From the NCBI GenBank assembly GCA_011051815.1, contig DRKK01000282.1, positions 1 through 6,490 on the forward strand: 6,490 nucleotides of DNA, written 5' to 3'. A program made the translations under genes and the position numbers. The notes below the pieces were generated by a model. It searched no databases and was not told the origin of the DNA. It worked only from the letters and a program-made list of their open reading frames with translations. Source of the DNA: Sphingomonadales bacterium (lineage in GTDB: Bacteria; Pseudomonadota; Alphaproteobacteria; Sphingomonadales; Emcibacteraceae). This document shows, in pieces, positions 1-6,490 of the stretch (position 1 is the stretch's first letter; every line of letters starts with the position of its first letter).

Positions 1-615
1 ATGCATAATACATCCGGGGCCGGGCCTGATTTTGCCGTGACCACAAGCCTGAATACGAACTATGTCAATCTGGCGAAGAATTTTTCCCACCGCCTGATTC
101 TCACCGAATTACATTTGGGGGCATTGATGGAGGCCGACCTTGGGTGCCCGATTATAACCCTTGAATGTGGCGGCAGTTCTGACTTTCAGGCGGATCAAAA
201 GGCCCTTTCGGCTTTAGAGTGGTTGACCACAGGCGAAAATCTGTTCCGTAAGAATGGCGCCCCTCAGCCAGATATATACAAACATCCTCTGCGTTTTGAA
301 ATCCGGGATAATGTTAGCATCTGTTATGCTGATCATCCTGTGGCTGACAGCAACATTACCCTTTACCCGGATATAGAAAAATATAATTTTGGTATAACGC
401 CAGAAAATATATGCCTCGGCTGGGTTGGGCCAAAGGGGTTGGGCTATTTTTCGGCTATAGATGATTGTGGCCATGATATTAAAGGTGACTTGTTTTGCGT
501 GAAACAGGACAAGCTCTATACATCACAGCCCTTACGGCTTTTTATGGTAACCCCCCGGCCGGAAATAGCCAAAAAGGACTGCCTGTTTTATCTGGTTAGG
601 GCAAATACGCCATAA
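1..615 (+). CDS. M14-type zinc amidohydrolase, succinylglutamate desuccinylase/aspartoacylase family (5' truncated)
   Basis: This is the last 204 codons of a gene that begins left of the window. The ATG at position 1 is most likely an internal Met, because the first residues, MHNTSG, match the mid-protein motif D-[LIM]-H-N-T-[ST] of this family, where the His is the third zinc ligand. The H-x-x-E pair that supplies the other two ligands would lie upstream, outside the window. Further on, ITLECGG (about residues 52-58) fits the conserved strand carrying the catalytic Glu, here E55. Residues from about 90 onward look like the C-terminal beta domain of the family. Members hydrolyse N-acyl amino acids such as N-acetylaspartate or N-succinylglutamate, and many bacterial ones have no proven substrate, so none is assigned here. 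The gene ends in TAA and converges with arfB across a 6-bp gap. I see no obvious hairpin terminator between them. The family call is fairly firm; the reaction is not. Confidence 0.75.
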   Translation: MHNTSGAGPDFAVTTSLNTNYVNLAKNFSHRLILTELHLGALMEADLGCPIITLECGGSSDFQADQKALSALEWLTTGENLFRKNGAPQPDIYKHPLRFEIRDNVSICYADHPVADSNITLYPDIEKYNFGITPENICLGWVGPKGLGYFSAIDDCGHDIKGDLFCVKQDKLYTSQPLRLFMVTPRPEIAKKDCLFYLVRANTP

Positions 616-621
616 AAAACC

Positions 622-1044
622 TCACTCAAAGGAAATTTTCTTCTGGCGTTGCTTTTTCTGAATGCCGCGTTTTTTCTTGCTTTCCACACGTTTTGCCTTG
701 GCACCCCGGCTAGGTTTGGTGGGACGGCGGGTTTTGGGCGGCACAACGGCCTGCCTGATCAGGTCGACCAAACGGGCGCGGGCGTCTTCACGGTTTCTCA
801 ACTGACTGCGGAAACGATTGGCCGTAATGACAATCAGGCCGCCCGCAGTCATGCGGTGGCCTGATATTTTCTTTAGGCGGTCAAAGACTTCCGTCTTTAT
901 GGTCGGGCAGTTAGCCGCATCAAAACGGATTTGCACCGCCGTTTCCACCTTGTTGACATTCTGACCACCGGGACCGGGGGAGCGTATAAAATGCTCCTCT
1001 ATCTCATCCTCATGGACAGATATGCTGTTGGTGATTTTTATCAA
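622..1044 (-). CDS. arfB: Alternative ribosome-rescue factor / peptidyl-tRNA hydrolase ArfB (YaeJ)
   Basis: This 140-residue protein is a codon-independent release factor that hydrolyses peptidyl-tRNA on ribosomes stalled at mRNA 3' ends. The catalytic GGQ is at residues 26-28, inside RSPGPGGQNVNK, the same position as in E. coli ArfB by my count. The GGQ domain occupies roughly the first 95-100 residues. It is followed by a Lys/Arg-rich tail (about 103-140), which in ArfB inserts into the empty mRNA channel. The short length and basic tail, with no codon-recognition domain, separate it from RF1/RF2. The start is TTG: the resulting MIKITNSISV aligns with the known N-terminus MIVISRHVAI, there is no in-frame ATG before the GGQ, and AGGA lies 6 nt upstream. 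It starts 8 nt after the ssb stop, so it is probably the second gene of an ssb-arfB operon and may inherit that promoter's control. Identity is firm; the start is likely. Confidence 0.93.
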   Translation of the reverse strand: MIKITNSISVHEDEIEEHFIRSPGPGGQNVNKVETAVQIRFDAANCPTIKTEVFDRLKKISGHRMTAGGLIVITANRFRSQLRNREDARARLVDLIRQAVVPPKTRRPTKPSRGAKAKRVESKKKRGIQKKQRQKKISFE

Positions 1045-1052
1045 AAAGAATC

Positions 1053-1526
1053 CTAGAAGGGAATCTCGTCATCAAGATCGGACGATCCGCCGCCGTATGA
1101 GCTGCCCCCGCCGTCACCGCCGGATGAAGAGCCGCCGTAATCACCGCCACCGGAGGGTGCGCCGCCGCCGTCATTCCGACCACCAAGCATGGTCAGTTCG
1201 CCCCGGAAGCGTTGCAGAACAACCTCAGTTGTATATTTTTCAACCCCGGCATTGTCGGTCCATTTGCGGGTTTGCAATGCCCCCTCCACATAGAGGGTAG
1301 ACCCCTTGCGCAGATATTGTTCGGCCACACGGCATAAATTTTCGTTAAAAATGACCACCCGGTGCCATTCAGTACGCTCTTTTCGTTCCCCTGAATTACG
1401 ATCTTTCCAGGTTTCAGAGGTGGCGAGATTCAGGGTCACCACCGGCTTGCCGTCCTGGGTGTGGCGCACCTCGGGATCCCGGCCCAAATTCCCTATAAGT
1501 ATTACTTTGTTGACACTACCGGCCAT
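1053..1526 (-). CDS. ssb: Single-stranded DNA-binding protein SSB
   Basis: This 157-residue protein coats single-stranded DNA during replication, recombination and repair and recruits partner enzymes. The N-terminal OB fold covers about residues 1-112 and begins [19 protein letters not shown], a signature of bacterial SSB. The ssDNA-stacking aromatics are present: W40, W54 and F60, plus W89 near the usual W88 position. A Gly/Ser/Asp-rich flexible linker follows (about 115-150). The protein ends in the acidic tip DDEIPF, which is the docking peptide for SSB partners. The length is typical. The ATG is supported by AGGA at 1534-1537 (minus-strand sense), 7 nt away. ssb is divergent from uvrA, the arrangement also found in E. 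coli and many other Proteobacteria, and it shares a control region containing a LexA box. arfB follows within 8 nt. No oddities were seen in the protein. Confidence 0.97.
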   Translation of the reverse strand: MAGSVNKVILIGNLGRDPEVRHTQDGKPVVTLNLATSETWKDRNSGERKERTEWHRVVIFNENLCRVAEQYLRKGSTLYVEGALQTRKWTDNAGVEKYTTEVVLQRFRGELTMLGGRNDGGGAPSGGGDYGGSSSGGDGGGSSYGGGSSDLDDEIPF

Positions 1527-1533
1527 ATTTATT

Positions 1534-1537
1534 TCCT
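1534..1537 (-). promoter_or_regulatory. Ribosome binding site of ssb
   Basis: On the minus strand AGGA (within TAGGAAAT) stands 7 nt before the ssb ATG. It fixes that ATG as the start. Confidence 0.7.
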
Positions 1538-1554
1538 AACGTTGATTGATTAAC

Positions 1555-1582
1555 TTGACCTCACCATATACATAACTATCAT
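1555..1582 (+). promoter_or_regulatory. Candidate sigma-70-type promoter of uvrA
   Basis: A -35-like TTGACC (1555-1560) and a -10-like TATCAT (1577-1582) are separated by 16 bp, each matching the consensus at five of six positions. Transcription would start near 1589, giving a leader of roughly 85 nt. The LexA box at 1595-1609 would then lie just after the start site, where a repressor could block initiation. This is motif matching by eye, not a mapped start. A weaker pair further down, TTGCGA (1618-1623) and TATGTT (1643-1648) with a 19-bp spacer, is an alternative. Confidence 0.5.
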
Positions 1583-1591
1583 GAATTTCAA
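1565..1591 (-). promoter_or_regulatory. Candidate promoter of ssb(-arfB)
   Basis: Read on the minus strand, TTGAAA (1591-1586) and TATATG (1570-1565) are 15 bp apart. This is a short spacer, so the call is weak. It would overlap the proposed uvrA promoter head-on and place the LexA box immediately upstream of its -35. Confidence 0.3.
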
Positions 1592-1594
1592 TGA

Positions 1595-1609
1595 GAACAA
1601 AATAAGAAC
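1595..1609 (-). promoter_or_regulatory. LexA operator (SOS box, alphaproteobacterial type) between ssb and uvrA
   Basis: The top strand reads GAACAAAATAAGAAC. Its reverse complement, GTTCTTATTTTGTTC, is an exact GTTC-N7-GTTC direct repeat, the LexA recognition sequence established for several Alphaproteobacteria. It lies in the divergent ssb/uvrA control region, 64 bp before the uvrA ATG, just after the best uvrA promoter candidate and just upstream of the ssb promoter candidate. uvrA is a classical SOS gene, so the location supports function. Whether both genes or only uvrA respond cannot be seen. Confidence 0.82.
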
Positions 1610-1673
1610 TTGACTTATTGCGAAAAAACGCCAAATTGCTCTTATGTTATTATAAAAAGAAGTATCAAATACT

Positions 1674-4517
1674 ATGCTGACCAAGATTTCCATACAGGGT
1701 GCGCGGGAACATAACCTGAAAAATATCAATGTTGAAATTCCCCGGGATAAGCTGGTGGTAATTACGGGGCTGAGTGGCTCCGGCAAATCGTCACTGGCCT
1801 TTGACACCATCTATGCGGAGGGTCAGCGCCGTTACGTGGAAAGCCTGTCAGCTTACGCGCGTCAGTTTTTGGAGCTGATGCAAAAGCCGGACTGCGATCA
1901 TATTGACGGCCTGTCCCCGGCAATTTCCATTGAGCAGAAAACCACCTCCCGCAACCCCCGTTCCACCGTGGGGACCGTGACGGAAGTCTATGATTATATG
2001 CGTCTGCTTTATGCCCGCATCGGGGTGCCCTATTCCCCGGCCACCGGCCTGCCCATTGAAAGCCAGACCATCAGCCAGATGGTGGATAGGGTCATGACGC
2101 TGGACGAAGGCACGCGCCTTTTCCTGCTGGCTCCTATCGTACGTGGGCGCAAGGGTGAATATCGCAAGGAATTTGCCGAATTGCAGCGTCAGGGCTTTCA
2201 GCGGGTCAAGATTGACGGTGAATTTTACGAGATTGAGGACATCCCGGCGCTGGATAAGAAAATCAAACATGATATTGAGGTGGTGGTTGACCGGATCGTG
2301 GTGCGCCCCGACCTTGAAACCCGCCTTGCCGACAGTATGGAAACCGCCCTTGATCTGGCCGAGGGGCTGGCCATTGTGGAATATGCCGGGGGTGATAAAA
2401 CGGGGGAACAGATATTATTCTCGGCAAAATTCGCCTGTCCGGTATCGGGCTTTACCATAGAGGAAATTGAACCACGCCTGTTTTCTTTTAACAATCCGTT
2501 CGGGGCCTGCCCGGCCTGTGACGGCCTTGGCAAAAAGCTCTATTTTGACCCGGAACTTGTGGTGCCGGATAAGACAAAAAGTCTGGATAAGGGGGCTCTT
2601 GCCCCATGGAGCAAGTCCAACGCCCCCTATTATGCCCAAACCCTGAAAAGCCTTGCCAAACATTACAAGTTTAAAACCAATTATCCGTGGGAAAAACTTG
2701 AGCCAAAAGTACAGGACGTCATCCTCTATGGCAGCGGCAATGAAATCATTGAAATGATCTATAGTGATGACCGCAAGGAATATAAGGTTGAAAAGCCTTT
2801 TGAAGGCATCATCGGTAATATTGAACGGCGCTGGCGGGAAACCGAAAGCAATATGATGCGTGAGGAACTGGGTAAATACCAAAGTGCCTCCGAATGTGAA
2901 GATTGTGGTGGGTACCGTCTGAAAAAAGAAGCTCTTGTGATCAAAATTGATGACAAGCATATCGGTCAGATTACCGAACTTTCCATAGCCGACAGCTATG
3001 CCTGGTTTAAACAATTGCCCGCCAAGCTCAGCGACAAGGATCAGGAAATTGCCGCCCGGGTATTAAAGGAAATCAGTGAACGGCTCGGTTTTTTGAATAA
3101 CGTCGGCCTGAATTACCTTAACCTATCCCGCAAATCCGGCAGCCTGTCGGGGGGCGAATCCCAACGTATCCGGCTGGCCTCACAAATCGGTTCCGGCCTG
3201 ACGGGTGTATTATATGTGCTGGATGAGCCATCCATCGGCCTGCATCAGCGGGATAATGACCGGCTTCTGGAAACTCTGTTTAACCTGCGGGATATGGGCA
3301 ATACGGTTCTGGTGGTCGAGCATGACGAAGACGCCATCCGCAACGCCGACCATGTGATTGATATGGGACCGGGCGCGGGCGAACATGGCGGGGAGGTCGT
3401 TGCCGAAGGAACATTGCAGGATATTCTGGACAATAAAGACAGCCTGACCGGGCAATATCTGTCGGGTGTAAAATCCATTCCGGTACCGCCGGAACGGCGC
3501 AAGGGCCATATGGCGGGGCGCAAGCGTAAAGAAATCGTCATTAAGGGGGCGACGGGCAATAACCTGAATAATGTCACCACCGCCATTCCTCTGGGCACCA
3601 TGACCTGTATTACCGGCGTATCGGGAAGCGGCAAATCCACACTGACCGTGGATACGCTCTACCGGGGTGTGGCCCGCAAGTTGAATAACAATCGCAATAT
3701 CCCGGCGCCTCATAAGGATATCCTGGGCTTGGAATTTATTGACAAGGTGGTGGACATTGACCAGTCACCCATTGGCCGGACGCCGCGCTCAAATCCGGCC
3801 ACTTATACTGGGGCCTTTACCCCGATCCGGGACTGGTTCGCCGGTCTGCCAGAGGCCAAGGCGCGGGGCTATAAACCGGGACGTTTTTCATTCAATGTAA
3901 AGGGCGGACGCTGTGAATCTTGTCAGGGGGATGGCCTGATCAAGATTGAAATGCATTTCCTACCGGACGTTTATGTTCAATGTGATGTCTGTATGGGCAA
4001 GCGGTATAACCGGGAAACGCTGGAAATAAAATTCAAGGGTAAATCCATTTCTGACATATTGGATATGACCGTGGAGGAAGCCGCGAAATTCTTTGCCGCC
4101 GTGCCAAGCATCCGGGACAAGATGGTAACATTGGAACAGGTGGGCCTGAGCTATATCAAGGTCGGACAAGCCGCCACCACCCTGTCCGGCGGTGAGGCAC
4201 AGCGGGTGAAGCTCAGCAAGGAATTATCCAAGAGGTCCACCGGACGCACCCTTTATATTCTTGATGAACCGACCACGGGCCTGCATTTTGAAGATATAAA
4301 GAAATTACTGGAAGTACTCCATGCGCTTGTGGATCAGGGCAACACGGTTGTGATCATTGAACATAACCTGGAAGTTATCAAAACTTGCGACTGGATCATT
4401 GATCTGGGGCCGGAGGGTGGCGATGGTGGCGGTTATATTCTTGCAGAAGGGACACCGGAAAAAATTATTACAGTCGAAAAAAGCTATACAGGTCAATACC
4501 TTAAGGATTATATATAG
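1674..4517 (+). CDS. uvrA: Excinuclease ABC subunit A (UvrA)
   Basis: UvrA is the ATPase that, with UvrB, finds bulky DNA lesions and loads UvrB for incision by UvrC in nucleotide excision repair. The 947 residues match the usual length (about 940). Two ABC modules are complete. The first has Walker [10 protein letters not shown] (32-40), signature LSGGESQR (from 491) and Walker B LYVLDEP (513-519). The second has Walker [10 protein letters not shown] (648-656), signature LSGGEAQR (from 837) and Walker B LYILDEP (860-866). The insertion after the first Walker A carries the UvrB-binding region (very roughly 130-250). The C-terminal zinc module is intact: C747, C750, C770, C773, with a 19-residue loop. 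The first zinc module is C255-x2-S258-x20-C279-x2-C282, with Ser in place of the second Cys. A further C408-x2-C411 pair sits in CEDCGGYRL. The ATG has a modest AGAAG 11 nt upstream. The gene is divergent from ssb, with a LexA box between them. Confidence 0.98.
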   Translation: MLTKISIQGAREHNLKNINVEIPRDKLVVITGLSGSGKSSLAFDTIYAEGQRRYVESLSAYARQFLELMQKPDCDHIDGLSPAISIEQKTTSRNPRSTVGTVTEVYDYMRLLYARIGVPYSPATGLPIESQTISQMVDRVMTLDEGTRLFLLAPIVRGRKGEYRKEFAELQRQGFQRVKIDGEFYEIEDIPALDKKIKHDIEVVVDRIVVRPDLETRLADSMETALDLAEGLAIVEYAGGDKTGEQILFSAKFACPVSGFTIEEIEPRLFSFNNPFGACPACDGLGKKLYFDPELVVPDKTKSLDKGALAPWSKSNAPYYAQTLKSLAKHYKFKTNYPWEKLEPKVQDVILYGSGNEIIEMIYSDDRKEYKVEKPFEGIIGNIERRWRETESNMMREELGKYQSASECEDCGGYRLKKEALVIKIDDKHIGQITELSIADSYAWFKQLPAKLSDKDQEIAARVLKEISERLGFLNNVGLNYLNLSRKSGSLSGGESQRIRLASQIGSGLTGVLYVLDEPSIGLHQRDNDRLLETLFNLRDMGNTVLVVEHDEDAIRNADHVIDMGPGAGEHGGEVVAEGTLQDILDNKDSLTGQYLSGVKSIPVPPERRKGHMAGRKRKEIVIKGATGNNLNNVTTAIPLGTMTCITGVSGSGKSTLTVDTLYRGVARKLNNNRNIPAPHKDILGLEFIDKVVDIDQSPIGRTPRSNPATYTGAFTPIRDWFAGLPEAKARGYKPGRFSFNVKGGRCESCQGDGLIKIEMHFLPDVYVQCDVCMGKRYNRETLEIKFKGKSISDILDMTVEEAAKFFAAVPSIRDKMVTLEQVGLSYIKVGQAATTLSGGEAQRVKLSKELSKRSTGRTLYILDEPTTGLHFEDIKKLLEVLHALVDQGNTVVIIEHNLEVIKTCDWIIDLGPEGGDGGGYILAEGTPEKIITVEKSYTGQYLKDYI

Positions 4518-4542
4518 AATTTTGTTATATTTCTTATTAAAA

Positions 4543-4575
4543 TTAACCATTTGTTAACCATAACGATAGTATATT
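4543..4575 (+). promoter_or_regulatory. CtrA-type binding site with downstream -10
   Basis: TTAACCATTTGTTAAC (4543-4558) is an exact TTAA-N7-TTAAC, the recognition sequence of the alphaproteobacterial cell-cycle regulator CtrA. Both half sites continue as TTAACCAT (4543-4550 and 4554-4561), spaced 11 bp, about one helical turn. A -10-like TATATT lies at 4570-4575. A -35 at normal spacing would fall at about 4547-4552, inside the box, as in CtrA-activated promoters. Transcription would begin near 4582. The gap is AT-rich, which raises the chance of a fortuitous match, but the exact spacing and the tandem half sites argue for a real site. Confidence 0.6.
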
Positions 4576-4581
4576 TTACCT

Positions 4582-4685
4582 GTAACAGATACCCAACCAT
4601 ATCTGGTACGACCCAACTTACTAACTTATACAAATCTCCATAATGAAGACGTCTGCTTTTACCCAGAAAGCAGACGTTTTTTTTT
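4582..4685 (+). ncRNA. Candidate small RNA (or terminated leader) between uvrA and trmFO
   Basis: The proposed transcript of about 100 nt runs from the CtrA-box promoter to a strong terminator. Near its 5' end a hairpin pairs CAGATA (4586-4591) with TATCTG (4600-4605) around the 8-nt loop CCCAACCA. A mostly unpaired linker follows (about 4606-4648), then the terminator stem. The motif ACCCAAC occurs exactly at 4591-4597 (loop) and 4611-4617 (linker), with ACCCAG at 4661-4666 in the terminator loop. Repeated C-rich motifs in loops and linkers are typical of antisense-acting bacterial sRNAs. No convincing protein is encoded. I do not recognise an established RNA family. Alternatives are the 3' end of the uvrA mRNA, or an attenuated 5' leader of trmFO, which begins 36 nt after the T tract. 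Confidence 0.5.
4649..4685 (+). terminator. Rho-independent terminator
   Basis: ACGTCTGCTTT (4649-4659) pairs perfectly over 11 bp with AAAGCAGACGT (4667-4677) around the 7-nt loop TACCCAG. A run of nine T (4677-4685) follows. It ends the candidate small RNA and probably any uvrA read-through. It lies only 36 nt before the trmFO start codon, so trmFO needs either its own promoter or anti-termination. Confidence 0.92.
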
Positions 4686-4706
4686 ATGGCCCCTGCCCCG
4701 GTTAAA

Positions 4707-4715
4707 TGATATGAC
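4707..4715 (+). promoter_or_regulatory. Possible extended -10 of trmFO (leaderless transcript)
   Basis: TGATATGAC (4707-4715) fits an extended -10 (TGn followed by a TATAAT-like TATGAC). Spacing would put the transcription start at or next to the A of the trmFO ATG. trmFO has no Shine-Dalgarno sequence and only 36 nt separate it from the preceding terminator, so a leaderless mRNA is plausible. There is no good -35, and the call is tentative. Confidence 0.25.
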
Positions 4716-4721
4716 CCGCCC

Positions 4722-6074
4722 ATGACATATAAAGAAATACATATCATCGGCGGCGGCCTTGCGGGAACAGAGGCCGCATGGCAGATCATTGAGCAGGGAA
4801 TCCCGGTTATCCTCCATGAAATGCGGCCTGTGCGCAAGACCGATGTCCATAAAACAGATGGTCTGGCGGAAATGGTCTGTTCCAACAGCTTCCGTTCCGA
4901 CGATTATGAAAATAATGCGGTGGGCCTGCTGCATGAAGAAATGCGCCGGTGTGATTCCTTGATCATGGCCGCAGCACAGGAAAATACCGTCCCCGCCGGC
5001 AGTGCCCTCGCCGTAGATCGGGACGGGTTCAGTGCCTCTGTTCAGGAGAAGTTGGAAGCCAACCCCCTGTTCACCATGGTGCGGGAAGAAATAGCCACCA
5101 TTCCGCCAGAGGACTGGGATAATGTAATCATAGCCACGGGTCCCTTGACCTCTGATGCTCTTGCCCGGTCAATCCTTGATGTGACGGGTGAGGATGAACT
5201 GGCCTTTTTTGATGCCATTGCCCCGATCATCTATAAGGACAGTATTGATTTCTCCACCGCATGGTATCAATCTCGTTATGACAAGGGTGATACGGCGGAT
5301 TATATCAACCTGCCCCTGTCCCGGAAAAATTATGAAACCCTTATCGACGACCTGATTGATGGGGAAAAATATGACTATAAGGATTGGGAGAAGGACACCC
5401 CTTATTTCGATGGCTGTATGCCCATAGAGGTCATGGCGGAACGGGGCCGTGAGACATTGCGGTTTGGTCCTATGAAACCCGTCGGCCTGATCAGCCCTCA
5501 TACGGGAGAACAGGCCTATGCGGTATTACAACTTCGGCAGGATAACAAGCTGGGCACGCTCTATAATATGGTCGGCTTTCAGACCAAGATGAAATACGGC
5601 GCACAGGTGGAGACTTTTCAGAAAATTCCGGGGTTAGAGAAAGCAAAATTCGCCCGGCTTGGTGGCCTGCACCGTAATACCTTCATCAACAGTCCTAATC
5701 TATTGGACAGCAACCTGCGCCTTAAAGGCATGCCTCGTCTGCGCTTTGCCGGACAGATTAGTGGTGTTGAGGGTTATGTGGAAAGTGCCGCCATGGGATT
5801 AATGGCCGGACGCTTTGCCGCTGGTGAACGTAAAGGCCATGAAATTCCCGCCCCGCCAATCACCACCGCATTCGGAGCCTTGACCCATTATATCACCGGT
5901 GGGCAGATTCCCGGAGCAGGCGCGCGGAAGAATTTTCAGCCCATGAATATAAATTTCGGCATCATGCCGGTGTTGGACGGCAAGAAAATGAAACGCAAAG
6001 ACCGCAAGCCCGCCAAATCAGCGCGCGCTTTGGATGCCCTTGCCAAATGGTTGAAGATGACTAAATTCGGTTAA
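4722..6074 (+). CDS. trmFO: Methylenetetrahydrofolate--tRNA-(uracil-5-)-methyltransferase TrmFO
   Basis: TrmFO is a folate- and FAD-dependent enzyme that methylates U54 of tRNA to ribothymidine (T-loop), using 5,10-methylenetetrahydrofolate as carbon donor and reduced FAD. The 450-residue protein opens with the FAD-binding Rossmann motif [12 protein letters not shown] (GGGLAG at 10-15). C53 in [12 protein letters not shown] and C232 in [13 protein letters not shown] match the two conserved cysteines, known as C53 and C226 in the B. subtilis enzyme, that take part in catalysis. The [21 protein letters not shown] and [16 protein letters not shown] stretches (roughly 265-360) are family hallmarks. 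The C-terminus is Lys/Arg-rich, as expected for tRNA contact. The ATG at 4722 is the first possible start, because an in-frame TGA is at 4707-4709. No Shine-Dalgarno sequence is visible, so translation may be leaderless or coupled to a micro-ORF. Its 3' end overlaps the opposite gene by 14 bp. Confidence 0.97.
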   Translation: MTYKEIHIIGGGLAGTEAAWQIIEQGIPVILHEMRPVRKTDVHKTDGLAEMVCSNSFRSDDYENNAVGLLHEEMRRCDSLIMAAAQENTVPAGSALAVDRDGFSASVQEKLEANPLFTMVREEIATIPPEDWDNVIIATGPLTSDALARSILDVTGEDELAFFDAIAPIIYKDSIDFSTAWYQSRYDKGDTADYINLPLSRKNYETLIDDLIDGEKYDYKDWEKDTPYFDGCMPIEVMAERGRETLRFGPMKPVGLISPHTGEQAYAVLQLRQDNKLGTLYNMVGFQTKMKYGAQVETFQKIPGLEKAKFARLGGLHRNTFINSPNLLDSNLRLKGMPRLRFAGQISGVEGYVESAAMGLMAGRFAAGERKGHEIPAPPITTAFGALTHYITGGQIPGAGARKNFQPMNINFGIMPVLDGKKMKRKDRKPAKSARALDALAKWLKMTKFG

Positions 6075-6490
6075 ACAGGGCCGCTGTCAGCAAATGCCAC
6101 TGACGGCCAAAGGCTCCCGCTTTTTCCTCAAGTTTAAAGGGATCATAGTCGGCTTTACGAATGGTTTTCAGATAACTTCTGCATAGAGTAGACAGTAAAA
6201 AAACCGACCGGGAATCGGCATTTATACGTTTCTTTTCCCGCGCGATATGATCAAGATTCTGTTCAGCTTTCTGGCAAAGCCCCTCAATGATAGGCTGAAA
6301 TACATCGGGACGATCCGGGCATAGGAATTTGTCGAGACCATATCCATGTTTTTTCATTAAATCCTGCGGCATATAGCTTTTTTTCAAGGACAAATGGTAC
6401 GGGACAGCCCGAATAATACCCACATATCCCCACGCGCGCCCCAACATATGGGCCAAATCATCAATATCCCGCTGTCCTGTGATATGAACC
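6061..6490 (-). CDS. Phytoene/squalene synthase family protein, NDUFAF6-like (5' truncated)
   Basis: The last 142 codons are visible; the frame stays open to the right edge, so the true start is outside. The TTG at 6454-6456 is an internal Leu (within [10 protein letters not shown]), not a start. The stretch [20 protein letters not shown], then [12 protein letters not shown], follows the pattern A-x2-[LI]-G-x-A-...-R-...-[YF]-[LM]-P-x-[DE]-[LI]...-H-G of trans-isoprenyl-diphosphate (head-to-head) synthases. The second Asp-rich motif of true phytoene or squalene synthases should follow the Arg, but here the sequence is RAVPYH (6394-6411), as in the non-catalytic relative NDUFAF6, a mitochondrial complex I assembly factor. 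Terpene synthesis is therefore unlikely for this copy. The role of bacterial homologues is not established to my knowledge. The first Asp-rich motif, if any, lies outside the window. The gene is convergent with trmFO. Confidence 0.75.
   Translation of the reverse strand, partial: VHITGQRDIDDLAHMLGRAWGYVGIIRAVPYHLSLKKSYMPQDLMKKHGYGLDKFLCPDRPDVFQPIIEGLCQKAEQNLDHIAREKKRINADSRSVFLLSTLCRSYLKTIRKADYDPFKLEEKAGAFGRQWHLLTAALFNRI

Noticed and set aside
417..445. Two GGTTGGG-containing stretches in the left-edge gene as targets of the candidate RNA's CCCAAC motif
   Set aside because: Six to seven matching bases deep inside a coding region, encoding ordinary Gly/Trp/Val codons, are expected by chance and lie far from a translation start.
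1022..1300. Arg/His-rich ORF on the plus strand opposite ssb
   Set aside because: It is a shadow of the Gly-rich ssb linker read in antisense. It has low-complexity composition and no homology that I recognise.
1550..1556. Second CtrA-type site in the ssb/uvrA gap (single TTAAC)
   Set aside because: Only one half site is present; there is no TTAA at the required 7-bp spacing.
2415..3014. 199-codon ORF antisense to uvrA
   Set aside because: Shadow frame inside a fully conserved UvrA coding region, with no ribosome binding site or recognisable domain.
4643..4705. 20-codon ORF starting ATG AAG ACG, running through the terminator hairpin
   Set aside because: It has no ribosome binding site, and its codons are simply the terminator stem and T tract. 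It is not a credible gene.
4686..4709. Micro-ORF ATG GCC CCT ... TGA in the trmFO frame just before trmFO
   Set aside because: Seven codons, no ribosome binding site, and ended by the in-frame TGA at 4707-4709. It serves only to show that trmFO cannot start further upstream.
6079..6108. Hairpin GGCC/GTCAG ... CTGAC/GGCC just after the trmFO stop, as a trmFO terminator
   Set aside because: The left arm has a 3-nt bulge, no T run follows directly, and the whole element is coding sequence of the opposite gene. Too weak to call.

Overview
The window looks like chromosomal DNA from an alphaproteobacterium. The gene set is bacterial housekeeping. The ssb/uvrA control region carries GTTC-N7-GTTC, the LexA operator form typical of Alphaproteobacteria. 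A TTAA-N7-TTAAC CtrA-type site lies downstream of uvrA. Base composition by eye is balanced to moderately GC-rich, with AT-rich intergenic gaps. I cannot name a genus. I see no insertion sequence, phage gene, CRISPR array, tRNA or rRNA.

Layout. Positions 1-615 (+) hold the C-terminal part of a zinc-dependent M14-type amidohydrolase (succinylglutamate desuccinylase/aspartoacylase family). It converges, with a 6-bp gap, on a leftward pair: ssb (1053-1526) followed by arfB (622-1044, TTG start). From a 147-bp divergent control region (1527-1673) ssb reads left and uvrA (1674-4517) reads right. A LexA box sits at 1595-1609. After uvrA there is a 204-bp gap (4518-4721) with no credible protein gene. 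It holds a CtrA-type box, a matching -10, a short 5' hairpin and a perfect 11-bp stem terminator with nine T residues. I read this as a candidate small RNA of about 100 nt, or alternatively as a leader or attenuator of the next gene. trmFO (4722-6074, +) follows and overlaps by 14 bp, tail to tail, with a leftward phytoene/squalene-synthase-like gene (6061-6490) that runs off the right edge.

How the parts relate. uvrA (damage recognition in nucleotide excision repair) and ssb (single-strand binding) share a divergent region, so one LexA site could tie both to the SOS response. arfB (stalled-ribosome rescue) lies 8 nt behind ssb and is probably co-transcribed with it. trmFO makes the T54 methyl mark in tRNA. 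The two edge genes are incomplete and have no clear functional link to the rest.

The least expected element is the CtrA-box/terminator unit at 4543-4685. It repeats an ACCCA(A/G) motif in a hairpin loop, in a linker and in the terminator loop. The protein genes themselves are ordinary family members. Two details are notable: UvrA has Ser in place of one Cys of its first zinc module, and the right-edge synthase-like protein lacks the catalytic Asp-rich motif.
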